NCBI GenBank assembly: GCA_023394035.1
Contig: JAEXBK010000033.1
Span: 1 to 10,112, forward strand
Length of the DNA stretch: 10,112 bases
Direction of reading: 5' to 3'
From: Bacillota bacterium
Lineage (GTDB): Bacteria; Bacillota; Clostridia; Peptostreptococcales; Anaerovoracaceae
Shown here: positions 1 through 6,725 of the stretch, in pieces
How the letters are laid out: each line of letters begins with the position of its first letter
How positions within the stretch are numbered: position 1 is the stretch's first letter
Translations under genes and position numbers: made by a program
Notes under the pieces: model-generated
Seen by the model: the letters and a program-made list of their open reading frames with translations, nothing else
Told to the model about the DNA's origin: nothing
The model's database searches: none

Positions 1-619
1 CAAGCTCGCTCATCCTGCGCTCTATCTCTTCGGGATTTCCCTTATAAAGCTTGTATGTAACAAAAAGCGCAATCTCGCCGCTTTCCTGCAGCCTGCTGTG
101 CCTGTATGAAAGACCAAGCTCTTCACCGGTTACGGTTTTTACTTCATAACCATGTTTTCCTGCAATAGGAACAAGAAGCGTCGCAGACGCTACTATATCC
201 TTCATCTCGCCGCCGTAGGCGCCGGCGTTCATGAACAGCGCACCGCCGGCGCTGCCGGGTATCCCGGCCGCGAACTCCATGCCCGTCATGGAGTTCGCTA
301 CGGCGGCCTTTGCTATCTTTGAGAGCAGGGCGGCAGCTCCGCATCTTAAATACGCTGCGCCCTCTTCGTCATTTACCTCTGTAATTTCTATGGTTTTGAA
401 ATTGTCACCGAGCATGACCACAGCTCCGTCGTAGAGTCCGTCCATGAAGAGCGTATTCGTTCCGTTTCCGAGGAAAACATGAGCCTCCCCTGTAGCGCAA
501 AGCTCCGTCAGAACCTCTGCAAGCTCCTTATCGCTTTCGCATACGATAAGGCGCTTTGCAGATCCGCCTGCACGAAAGCTCGTATACTCCCGCATATCCG
601 CATTTTCTGTTACTATCAT
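1..619 (-). CDS. murB: UDP-N-acetylenolpyruvoylglucosamine reductase MurB, C-terminus cut off by window edge
   Basis: MurB is the cytoplasmic FAD enzyme that reduces UDP-GlcNAc-enolpyruvate to UDP-MurNAc with NADPH, an early step of peptidoglycan synthesis. About 206 codons are visible. An N-terminal YTSFRAGGSA segment (residues 12-21) is followed by the FAD-loop sequence FLGNGTNTLF (49-58), the family signature GIPGSAGGALFMNAGAYGGE (119-138) and the substrate-side SYRHSRLQ (171-178). The family is usually about 300 residues, so roughly the last third, including the catalytic serine region, lies beyond base 1. The start is firm: its ATG overlaps the TGA of the upstream permease gene (ATGA) and an in-frame TGA lies four codons further upstream. 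It is the last visible gene of the dsdA operon. In many Bacillota murB is followed by rapZ-yvcK-whiA, which could lie off the left edge; that is not seen here. Confidence 0.96.
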   Translation of the reverse strand, partial: MIVTENADMREYTSFRAGGSAKRLIVCESDKELAEVLTELCATGEAHVFLGNGTNTLFMDGLYDGAVVMLGDNFKTIEITEVNDEEGAAYLRCGAAALLSKIAKAAVANSMTGMEFAAGIPGSAGGALFMNAGAYGGEMKDIVASATLLVPIAGKHGYEVKTVTGEELGLSYRHSRLQESGEIALFVTYKLYKGNPEEIERRMSEL

Positions 620-1854
620 TTCGTAAGCTCATCCTTTTCTATATTATAGCTGTCGAAGTCTATGTATTCGTTTGTATGAGGCTCAAGTCCCTTGCGCTTC
701 AGCCTTTCTCTTACTGCTACGCCAATATAGTAATAAATCACCGCAAATACCGGTACGCTGAGCACCATGCCCATAAATCCGAATATTCCGCCGCCTATTA
801 CGATGGCAAACATAACCCAAAAGCTTGCGAGTCCCGTTGAATTTCCGAGAATTGCAGGTCCTATTATGTTTCCGTCGAGCTGCTGTAAAATGATCACCAT
901 GATGATGAAGTAAAGCGCCTGCAGCGGACTTACGAGGAACAGGATCGCCGCCGACGGAATCGCTCCGATAAAAGGTCCGAAGAACGGGATTACATTTGTC
1001 ACTCCCACAATTGTGCTTATGAGTATAGGATACTGCAGCTTAAGCACCGACATGGCAATAAAGCATATTACGCCTATTATTATCGAGTCTATTATCTTTC
1101 CGTTTATGAATGCGCCGAATGTGCGGTTCGTGTACTTTCCGAACGCGAATATTTTGTTGGCGCGTTCCTTGCTCATTATCGAATATATTATTTTTTTCGT
1201 CTGCGCCCTGAAAATTTCCTTACCGTTAAGCAGGTACACCGTAATTATTATTCCGATCATGATATTGAGGAAAGTCTTTACGGTGAGTATAACGCTTGCC
1301 GAAACAGTCTGCATCATCGTTCCTATTCCCGGAAGCAGTGTTTCCTGTGCCCATTTTATGGTGGATTCCTGTAGCTGCTGGCTGTATTTGTTTATCTGCT
1401 CTGCTATCACCTTGTTGCTCATGTTGGCAGTAAATTTATCGAACAGCGCAGACACCTGATCGAGCCTCGAAGGCAGCGTATCGACTATGCCCACGATGCT
1501 TTCTATAAGCTGAGGAATTACAAGTGCAAGCATTCCCGCAACCACACCGAACATCACCAAAAGTGCGACCGCACTTGCGAGCACTCTTGATATAATAAGG
1601 CAGCGTTTTTTGTCATTTATCTTCTTTGACAGTTGCCTGTACGACCATTTGACGACAAGGTTGTAAACAGGACAGAGAAGATAGGCGAGCACGCCGCCGT
1701 ATACGAACGGAGAAATTATTCTGTTGAAATCGGAAATGCTCGTTCTGAAATCCTCGTAGTTCGAAATTATCCTGTAAAAGACTATCAGAAGCGCACCTGT
1801 CATGAATACCGCTGCCGCGATCTTGAATATCCTGCTGTTTATAAGTTTGTTCAT
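616..1854 (-). CDS. AI-2E family transporter (PF01594-type membrane protein)
   Basis: This is a 412-residue integral membrane protein of the AI-2E transporter family (YtvI/PerM/TqsA relatives). A hydrophobic pair of helices lies at the N-terminus (from about residue 10), followed by a long amphipathic middle region, then a cluster of helices. The family hallmark is in the C-terminal third: a Pro/Gly-rich VTNVIPFFGPFIGAIPS stretch, then QQLDGNIIGPAILG and a Gly-rich GGGIFGFMGMVLSVP helix. The tail is charged and cytoplasmic. Members have been linked to autoinducer-2 export, ion antiport or sporulation; the substrate here cannot be told. The longest frame begins at a GTG (1866), but that GTG is embedded in the ribosome binding site AGGTGA, so I place the start at the ATG eight bases further on. 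It lies close behind the phosphodiesterase gene, and its TGA overlaps the murB ATG. Confidence 0.92.
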   Translation of the reverse strand: MNKLINSRIFKIAAAVFMTGALLIVFYRIISNYEDFRTSISDFNRIISPFVYGGVLAYLLCPVYNLVVKWSYRQLSKKINDKKRCLIISRVLASAVALLVMFGVVAGMLALVIPQLIESIVGIVDTLPSRLDQVSALFDKFTANMSNKVIAEQINKYSQQLQESTIKWAQETLLPGIGTMMQTVSASVILTVKTFLNIMIGIIITVYLLNGKEIFRAQTKKIIYSIMSKERANKIFAFGKYTNRTFGAFINGKIIDSIIIGVICFIAMSVLKLQYPILISTIVGVTNVIPFFGPFIGAIPSAAILFLVSPLQALYFIIMVIILQQLDGNIIGPAILGNSTGLASFWVMFAIVIGGGIFGFMGMVLSVPVFAVIYYYIGVAVRERLKRKGLEPHTNEYIDFDSYNIEKDELTK

Positions 1855-1862
1855 ATTGCTGT

Positions 1863-1868
1863 TCACCT
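1863..1868 (-). promoter_or_regulatory. Ribosome binding site that fixes the AI-2E permease start
   Basis: AGGTGA on the minus strand stands 8 bases before the ATG at 1854. The GTG at 1866 is part of this element, so it is unlikely to be the initiator. Confidence 0.7.
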
Positions 1869-1873
1869 AAAGT

Positions 1874-2419
1874 TTAAAATCCGTCGCTGTAATTTATAAG
1901 CGACCTGAGATATCCGCCCTTGACGGAGTTTTCCGCACGCAACTTCGCGCCTGCTATCGTATCGTGATATATGATGTTTGCATAAAAGTCATCCTCCGTG
2001 GCCGTTATAACAGCCGCCGATGCCCTATGATCTCCGTGCGGAAGGCTTATACTTCCCGGATTTATAAGGTATACCCCGTTAGTGTACGAAATAAGCGGAA
2101 TGTGAGTATGACCGAAGCATACCGCCATGCAGTCATGAAGCTCCGCCTGCTCCGCAAGCTCCTCCTCCGTATAAAATCCGTGTCCGTGGCATACGAGTAT
2201 GTCGCCTGCCGGTGTTTTGACGATTGCTTCGTCCTTAGTATAGCTGTCGCAGTTACCGTTTACGCTTACGCACGGCACTCTCCACGCATCGCCGAGCTCG
2301 TCACCGTCGTGCTTATGATCTCCGCAGTGAATCACGAGGTCTATATTTCTTAAGCGTTCCCATATATCAAAAGCATTGCCGAGTTTTCCGTGCGTATCGC
2401 TCAAAACGAGTATTCTCAT
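1874..2419 (-). CDS. YfcE/MJ0936-family metallophosphodiesterase
   Basis: A 181-residue calcineurin-like phosphoesterase, close to the usual 160-185 residues of the YfcE/MJ0936/YsnB group. All metal-binding motifs are present in order: D8-T-H10-G, G33-D34-H, G55-N56-C-D, C77-H78-G-H80 and G103-H104-T-H106, which together bind two divalent metals. Family members hydrolyse phosphodiesters such as bis-p-nitrophenyl phosphate in vitro; the physiological substrate is generally unknown, and nothing here identifies it. There is no signal peptide, so it should be cytoplasmic. The ATG overlaps the TGA of dsdA (ATGA), with only a weak purine stretch upstream, so translation probably depends on coupling with dsdA. 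The next gene follows after a short gap. Confidence 0.93.
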   Translation of the reverse strand: MRILVLSDTHGKLGNAFDIWERLRNIDLVIHCGDHKHDGDELGDAWRVPCVSVNGNCDSYTKDEAIVKTPAGDILVCHGHGFYTEEELAEQAELHDCMAVCFGHTHIPLISYTNGVYLINPGSISLPHGDHRASAAVITATEDDFYANIIYHDTIAGAKLRAENSVKGGYLRSLINYSDGF

Positions 2420-3726
2420 TTGCGTTTTCCCATTTCGTAGTATTGGCGCATTTCCTCTTCCGGTACCATGTTGCCGCCTGTTGCCCAGAGTATGTGCGAA
2501 GCGTTTTCGAGTTTATCCTCAAGGCCTTTTTCTCCAAGATACGCTTCCGCCTTCTGAACGAGCTGCGGTCCGGTAAATGAAGCGCATGCGGAAGGTTCGA
2601 TCAGTATCCCTTCCGTATCTGCAAGCGCAGTAAGGAACGGATAAAGCTCCTCATCCTGTATCGTAAAGCAGCCGTCAAGAAGCGTTTCCATGACCTTGCC
2701 TACGAGCCTTGAGGCTCTTCCTACAGCAAGTCCGTCAGCCGCCGTCTTTCCGTCAAGTCCTATGTCCTTAACGCTTATTCCGTCGTTCAGGCCTGTCATC
2801 ATACCGAGTGTCATGCAAGGTGCGTGAGTAGGCTCTGCAAAGAACACGTGCATGTGTTCTCCGAATATGGTCTTAAGTCCGAAGGTGACTCCGCCCGGAG
2901 CTCCGCCTACGCCGCACGGTATATATACGAATACAGGGTGCTCCTCGTCGCATTTTATCTGCGATGTCAAAAGCTGTCCCACAAGTCTTTTGGCTGCGAC
3001 AGAATATCCGAGGAAAAGATCTTCCGATCCCTCATCGTCAACAAAATGACACAGCGGGTCGGCCTCCGCGGCCTTACGCCCTTCCGCTACCGCCTTTTGG
3101 TAGTCATCTTCGTATTCTATTACAGTGACGCCGTGAGATCTCAAAAGCTCCTTCTTCCACTGCCTCGCATCCGCAGACATGTGAACCGTAACCTTAAATC
3201 CGAGCTTTGCACTGATTATACCTATTGAAAGTCCGAGATTTCCCGTTGATCCTACCGCAACGGAATATCCCGAAAACAAATTCTTAAATTTTTCGCCCAT
3301 CAGCACGCTGTAGCTGTCGCCTTCTCTCAGCATGTCGTTTTGCATGGCGATTTTTTCGGCAAACTTAAGGACTTCATAAATGCCTCCGCGAGCTTTGATA
3401 GAGCCCGATACAGGCAGGTGGCTGTCACACTTAAGGAAAAGCCTTCCCTTGATCTCTTCGCCGTTTTCCTTTTCCATCCATGATTTCATTTCAGGTATTT
3501 CTCTAAGCGGCGATTCTATGATTCCTCCGCTGCTCTCCGTTTCAGGGAAAGCCGCTCTGAGGTATGCTGCAAATCGCTCAAGACGCTGCTCCGCATCGTC
3601 AATATCTTTGATATCAAAAGGAAGCTCGGATTCTTTTCCCGATAAAGGATTGATCCAAAAAATATCCTGAGCTTCTCTCATTTCCCGGAGTAAAGGATAT
3701 GTCGTTTCAAGCTGTTTAATATCCAT
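2416..3726 (-). CDS. dsdA: D-serine ammonia-lyase (D-serine dehydratase)
   Basis: A PLP enzyme converting D-serine to pyruvate and ammonia; 436 residues against about 440 for the Escherichia coli enzyme. The PLP lysine is K111 in HLPVSGSIKARGG (103-115), the cofactor-ring loop is GSTGNLG (159-165), and the glycine-rich phosphate loop is PCGVGGAPGG (270-279). A C-terminal ATGGNMVP segment also fits fold-type II. The long N-terminal extension (about 90 residues before the lysine region) and the HLPVSGSIKARGG motif separate DsdA from threonine dehydratases and diaminopropionate ammonia-lyase. It is the first gene of the operon, with GGAAAGGAG ahead of its ATG and a clear promoter upstream. No dsdC regulator or dsdX permease is adjacent, unlike the enterobacterial locus. 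A role in D-serine detoxification or use as carbon/nitrogen source is inferred from the family. Confidence 0.95.
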   Translation of the reverse strand: MDIKQLETTYPLLREMREAQDIFWINPLSGKESELPFDIKDIDDAEQRLERFAAYLRAAFPETESSGGIIESPLREIPEMKSWMEKENGEEIKGRLFLKCDSHLPVSGSIKARGGIYEVLKFAEKIAMQNDMLREGDSYSVLMGEKFKNLFSGYSVAVGSTGNLGLSIGIISAKLGFKVTVHMSADARQWKKELLRSHGVTVIEYEDDYQKAVAEGRKAAEADPLCHFVDDEGSEDLFLGYSVAAKRLVGQLLTSQIKCDEEHPVFVYIPCGVGGAPGGVTFGLKTIFGEHMHVFFAEPTHAPCMTLGMMTGLNDGISVKDIGLDGKTAADGLAVGRASRLVGKVMETLLDGCFTIQDEELYPFLTALADTEGILIEPSACASFTGPQLVQKAEAYLGEKGLEDKLENASHILWATGGNMVPEEEMRQYYEMGKRK

Positions 3727-3747
3727 AAGTGTCTCCTTTCCGTTATT

Positions 3748-3782
3748 ATTATATTATATCAAAGATTGTCTCCATAAAGCAA
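3748..3782 (-). promoter_or_regulatory. Sigma-A promoter of the dsdA operon
   Basis: On the minus strand: -35 TTGCTT (3777-3782), 18-bp spacer, -10 TATAAT (3753-3758) preceded by TGA, giving an extended -10. A second TATAAT overlaps at 3748-3753. The predicted transcript start near 3746 leaves a leader of only about 20 bases carrying the ribosome binding site, so there is no room for a riboswitch. Confidence 0.72.
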
Positions 3783-3790
3783 TACAAGCA

Positions 3791-3818
3791 CAAACAAAAG
3801 GGGCAGTCTCCTGCCCCC
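3791..3818 (-). terminator. Rho-independent terminator after the DUF853 ATPase gene
   Basis: On the minus strand, GGGGCAG / GAGA loop / CTGCCCC (7-bp perfect GC-rich stem, 3800-3817) is followed by TTTTGTTTG. It begins about 7 bases after the TAG of the ATPase gene and separates that unit from the dsdA promoter immediately downstream. Confidence 0.9.
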
Positions 3819-3824
3819 TAACGC

Positions 3825-5372
3825 CTATTTGCCGAATATACTTTTTTTGATCGTGTTCAGTATCCCTCTCTTGATGATCTGGCCCGCACCGTTTATGAGC
3901 TGCGTTTCGATCTTTGCTTTGCGGCGTTCCGCCTCGCGCTCTCTCTTTCTCTCGCGAGCTTCTTCTTCGCGTTCTTCTTTCTTTCTGCGCGCTTCGTCTT
4001 CCTTCGCCTTTTGCTTTTCGAATTCAGCCTTTTCTTTTTCAAATTGCGCGCGCTCCGCCTCAAGCTTTGCAGCCTCGGCATCCTTTGCCGCCTGCGCCTG
4101 CAGCATTTCGTATGCAGATTCGTTATCTACAGCCACATCGTATTTAGACATTCCGTCATTGTCTATCGAAGCCTGGCGCGATGCCGGATCAGCAGGTGCC
4201 ATCTTGCTCTGCGGGCATATAATCTTTGTCTGCTGTACTATCGTCGGAATTCCCGCATCGTCTAAGAACGATACAAGTGCTTCTCCGACTCCGAGCGTGG
4301 AAATAACGTCAGCCGTCCTGAAATTAGGATTGGCTCTGAACGATTCGGCAGCTATTCTGACAGCCTTTTGTTCCGCAGGCGTATAAGCTCTGATGGCGTG
4401 CTGCACTCTGTTTGAGCACTGCGCAAGTACGCTGTCCGGTATATCCGCCGGGCTCTGTGTAACAAAGAAAACGCCTACGCCTTTTGAGCGTATCAGCTTA
4501 ACGACCTGTTCTATCTTCTGAACGAGAACTGCAGGTGCATCCGTAAACAGCATATGAGCTTCGTCAAAGAAGAAGACGAGCTTCGGTTTGTCGCTGTCTC
4601 CCGCTTCAGGTAGCACTTCAAACAGTTCAGACATCATCCAAAGCAGGAACATCGCATAAAGCTTAGGGTTCTGTACGAGCCTTACCGAGTCAAGAACGTT
4701 AATCATTCCTCTTCCGTTAAGGTCAGTCCTTATCCAGTCATGTATATTAAGGTCAGGTTCTCCGAAAAACTTATCTCCGCCCTGCGTTTCAAGCGGCAAA
4801 AGTGATCTCAATATGCCGCCAAGTGACTGCTGTGCAATATTGCCGTATGTCAGCGTGTACTTATCTCTGTTATCTCCGACATATGAGATCATGGCTTTAA
4901 GATCCTTAAGATCCGTAAGCACAAGACCGTTATCGTCGGCTATCTTGAACAGTATGTTCAGCACGCCTTCCTGCGCATCCGTAAGCCCGAGTATTCTCGA
5001 AAGAAGGTCAGGTCCCATGTCCGAAACGGTTGCCCTTATAGGATGACCGGCTTCGCCGTATATATCCCAGAATGTTGTCGAATATCCCTTGTACCGGAAA
5101 ACCTCGCGAAGTCCGAATTTATCTATGCGCTTTTCCATACCCTCGCTCGTTTCGCCGGGCACGCATATACCGGATACGTCGCCCTTGACATCGCACATAA
5201 AGACAGGAACGCCCGCATCAGCAAACGATTCTGCCATACATTTCATCGTTATGGTTTTTCCCGTGCCGCTTGCTCCGGCAATCAGTCCGTGCCTGTTGCA
5301 CATAGGCAGGCTCATGTTTACGCGATTACCTTCGGCATCAAGTCCCATGTATATCTTATTATCTAAAAACAT
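3825..5372 (-). CDS. HerA-like / DUF853 family ATPase with charged C-terminal helix
   Basis: A 515-residue P-loop ATPase of the DUF853/YjgR group, related to the HerA-FtsK superfamily. Walker A is GASGTGKT (33-40); a DVKGD segment follows (61-65), with a family-typical LGLTDAQEGVL (128-138); Walker B is FFFDEAH (267-273); and a sensor-like TQSPADIP lies downstream. From about residue 420 to the end the protein becomes a highly charged Glu/Lys/Arg/Ala helix, probably a coiled coil, ending in a basic, more hydrophobic tail. The biochemical role of the family is not established; DNA translocation is an inference from HerA. There is no nuclease NurA nearby. An earlier in-frame ATG (5397-5399) lies at the predicted transcript start, whereas the ATG chosen has AGAGGTGATC just upstream. 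It is transcribed from its own promoter and ends at a strong terminator. Confidence 0.9.
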   Translation of the reverse strand: MFLDNKIYMGLDAEGNRVNMSLPMCNRHGLIAGASGTGKTITMKCMAESFADAGVPVFMCDVKGDVSGICVPGETSEGMEKRIDKFGLREVFRYKGYSTTFWDIYGEAGHPIRATVSDMGPDLLSRILGLTDAQEGVLNILFKIADDNGLVLTDLKDLKAMISYVGDNRDKYTLTYGNIAQQSLGGILRSLLPLETQGGDKFFGEPDLNIHDWIRTDLNGRGMINVLDSVRLVQNPKLYAMFLLWMMSELFEVLPEAGDSDKPKLVFFFDEAHMLFTDAPAVLVQKIEQVVKLIRSKGVGVFFVTQSPADIPDSVLAQCSNRVQHAIRAYTPAEQKAVRIAAESFRANPNFRTADVISTLGVGEALVSFLDDAGIPTIVQQTKIICPQSKMAPADPASRQASIDNDGMSKYDVAVDNESAYEMLQAQAAKDAEAAKLEAERAQFEKEKAEFEKQKAKEDEARRKKEEREEEARERKREREAERRKAKIETQLINGAGQIIKRGILNTIKKSIFGK

Positions 5373-5374
5373 AC

Positions 5375-5384
5375 GATCACCTCT
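5375..5384 (-). promoter_or_regulatory. Ribosome binding site that fixes the DUF853 ATPase start
   Basis: AGAGGTGATC on the minus strand stands immediately before the ATG at 5370-5372. The ATG 27 bases further upstream has no such element and falls at the predicted +1 of the promoter. Confidence 0.8.
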
Positions 5385-5405
5385 TTCTCTTTTCCTCATT
5401 ATCTG

Positions 5406-5435
5406 ATTATATCAAAACACGCTTCTCAAAAGCAA
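5406..5435 (-). promoter_or_regulatory. Sigma-A promoter of the DUF853 ATPase gene
   Basis: On the minus strand: -35 TTGCTT (5430-5435), 18-bp spacer, -10 TATAAT (5406-5411) with a preceding TGA. It lies wholly between the hslO stop codon and the ATPase gene. It closely resembles the dsdA promoter. Confidence 0.7.
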
Positions 5436-5437
5436 TA

Positions 5438-6325
5438 TCAGTCCTTTTTGCTTCTTTGCTCAAGTATTTCCTTGAGCTCTTCTGTTCCTATTTTGTATTT
5501 GCTGCTGCAAAACTGGCAAACCACTTCTACCTCTTCGCCCGATTCCACCATTTCCTTTATGTCGGCTTCGCTTATAGTTGCAAGCGTTCCGAGCACCCTG
5601 TCATGGCTACAGTTACAGTTGAATCTGACTTCCTCCTGATCCGTTATGTTGAGATCAAGGTCTCCAAGCAAAAGCTCAAGTATCTGAGCCGGATCCTTAC
5701 CTTCATCCATCAGCTTTGTTACATGTGTTATACCCTTAAGCTTCTCTTCAAGAGCAGATATCGCATCTTCCGGTGCGTCAGGCATTATCTGCACTATGAA
5801 GCCGCCTGCACGCGATACGCTGCAGTCCGTTTCCACCTTGACACCGAGACCGACAGCCGACGGAGTCTGCTCCGATACGGTGAAATAATATGCCAGATCT
5901 TCCCCTATTTCTCCCGACTGAAGCTCACATGTTCCGTTATACGGTTCTTTTAGTCCGAGATCCATGCTGACAGAAAGGAAGCCTTCTCCGATAGCATCTC
6001 CTACATTTAGCTTGCCCGGTATTTTACTCGGTACTTCGGCATCCGGTGCTATCGCGTAGCCTTTGATGTTTCCTTTGCTGTCTGATGTGACCGTTACGCC
6101 CTTCCCCGGGCCGTCACCCCTTATCGAAAGCGTAAGAAGATCGTCTTCGCCTTTCATCATAGTTCCCATCATTGCGCCTGCCGCAAGAAGTCTGCCGAGC
6201 GCCGCACTCATAACCGGGCTCGTCCCGTGAAGTGTCCTTGCGGTTTCCGCACTCTCCGTCACATCTGCCGCAAATGCCCTTATATATGAATCGCACGCCG
6301 TAGCTCTGATTACTTTATCACTCAT
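5438..6325 (-). CDS. hslO: Redox-regulated chaperone Hsp33
   Basis: Hsp33 is a cytoplasmic holdase activated when its zinc-binding cysteines are oxidised during oxidative stress or bleach-type damage. The 295-residue length is normal. The N-terminal core domain carries the conserved RATACDSYIRAF start and SIRGDGPGKG (about 67-76). The C-terminal switch has C237-N-C239 and C270-Q-F-C273, i.e. the complete CxC...CxxC zinc site, so a fully redox-responsive protein is expected. It has its own promoter with a leader of about 30 bases and a modest GAGTGA ribosome binding site. No terminator is seen before the ATPase gene downstream, so part of the transcripts may run on. A complete redox switch in an apparent anaerobe fits a role in surviving oxygen exposure; that is inference. 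Confidence 0.97.
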   Translation of the reverse strand: MSDKVIRATACDSYIRAFAADVTESAETARTLHGTSPVMSAALGRLLAAGAMMGTMMKGEDDLLTLSIRGDGPGKGVTVTSDSKGNIKGYAIAPDAEVPSKIPGKLNVGDAIGEGFLSVSMDLGLKEPYNGTCELQSGEIGEDLAYYFTVSEQTPSAVGLGVKVETDCSVSRAGGFIVQIMPDAPEDAISALEEKLKGITHVTKLMDEGKDPAQILELLLGDLDLNITDQEEVRFNCNCSHDRVLGTLATISEADIKEMVESGEEVEVVCQFCSSKYKIGTEELKEILEQRSKKD

Positions 6326-6362
6326 AGTTCGTCACTCTTTCTCTTAAATTTACTATAGCCAT

Positions 6363-6391
6363 ATTGTATCAGTATTAAGGCAGGCAGTCTA
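6363..6391 (-). promoter_or_regulatory. Promoter of hslO
   Basis: On the minus strand: -35 TAGACT (6386-6391, 4/6), 17-bp spacer, -10 TACAAT (6363-6368, 5/6) with TGA in front (extended -10). It lies between the upstream terminator and the hslO ATG. Confidence 0.6.
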
Positions 6392-6423
6392 TAAATTAAT
6401 TGAACTTGTAACATCAAATCACA

Positions 6424-6460
6424 TCAAAAAGAGCAGCTCATCTTGAACTGCTCTTTTCTC
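6424..6460 (-). terminator. Rho-independent terminator closing the yedE operon
   Basis: A 10-bp perfect stem AAAAGAGCAG / CTGCTCTTTT (6427-6436 and 6448-6457) has an inner TCA/TGA extension. On the minus strand it is followed by a run of five T. It stands about 20 bases after the DUF3343 stop codon and before the hslO promoter. Confidence 0.88.
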
Positions 6461-6479
6461 ATTTTGCTTTGTTTTCCTA

Positions 6480-6725
6480 TCAGCTTCCGATTGCACGGTA
6501 TATCTGTTCATATCCCGCTTCGATAACCTTGACGAGCTGCTCCATATCCTCCGGATGATTTGATTCCGGATAAAGGCGGTCAGCCTCGTATCTGACGCAC
6601 GTGCCGCAGCTACTCGAAAGATCTCGGGGTACAGGCATTAGCACGGCTTCGATTCCCTGCTCTTCGCAGTCCCGCTTGAAGCTGATTGCTCCGTAATGCG
6701 AATAAAACGTTGCTATATATGTCAT
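6480..6725 (-). CDS. DUF3343 protein, putative Se/S carrier-like
   Basis: An 81-residue cytoplasmic protein matching the DUF3343 family (PF11823), which is annotated as putative Se/S carrier-like because of its company with selenium genes. An N-terminal beta-alpha unit (residues 1-24, including C20) leads to the family core LMPVPRDLSSSCGTCVRYE (29-47). This holds C40 and C43 in a CGTC arrangement that could bind or pass on sulfur or selenium. The C-terminal part is an amphipathic helix. The ATG overlaps the stop of the TusA-type gene by one base (TAATG) with a weak ribosome binding site, so it is probably translated by re-initiation. It ends with tandem stops TGA-TAG, which argues against selenocysteine read-through. 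Biochemical function is unproven. Confidence 0.88.
   Translation of the reverse strand: MTYIATFYSHYGAISFKRDCEEQGIEAVLMPVPRDLSSSCGTCVRYEADRLYPESNHPEDMEQLVKVIEAGYEQIYRAIGS

Noticed and set aside
1013..1459. Hydrophobic plus-strand open frame opposite the AI-2E permease gene
   Set aside because: Antisense of transmembrane codons is itself hydrophobic; there is no ribosome binding site, and the minus-strand gene is well supported.
1855..1866. GTG start for the AI-2E permease
   Set aside because: The GTG is inside the AGGTGA ribosome binding site that serves the ATG at 1854.
3727..3790. Riboswitch or T-box leader before dsdA
   Set aside because: The predicted leader is only about 20 bases long and the sequence upstream is promoter and terminator.
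3829..4386. Long plus-strand open frame opposite the ATPase gene (185 codons, Ser/Phe/Ala-rich)
   Set aside because: It is the mirror of the Glu/Lys/Arg-rich coiled-coil coding sequence; the composition is low-complexity, with no ribosome binding site or family resemblance.
5373..5399. Upstream ATG start for the DUF853 ATPase
   Set aside because: It coincides with the predicted transcript start and has no ribosome binding site, whereas the next ATG has a strong one.
6474..6482. Selenocysteine read-through at the TGA of the DUF3343 gene
   Set aside because: The TGA is followed at once by TAG, and the only nearby hairpin is the terminator with its T run.
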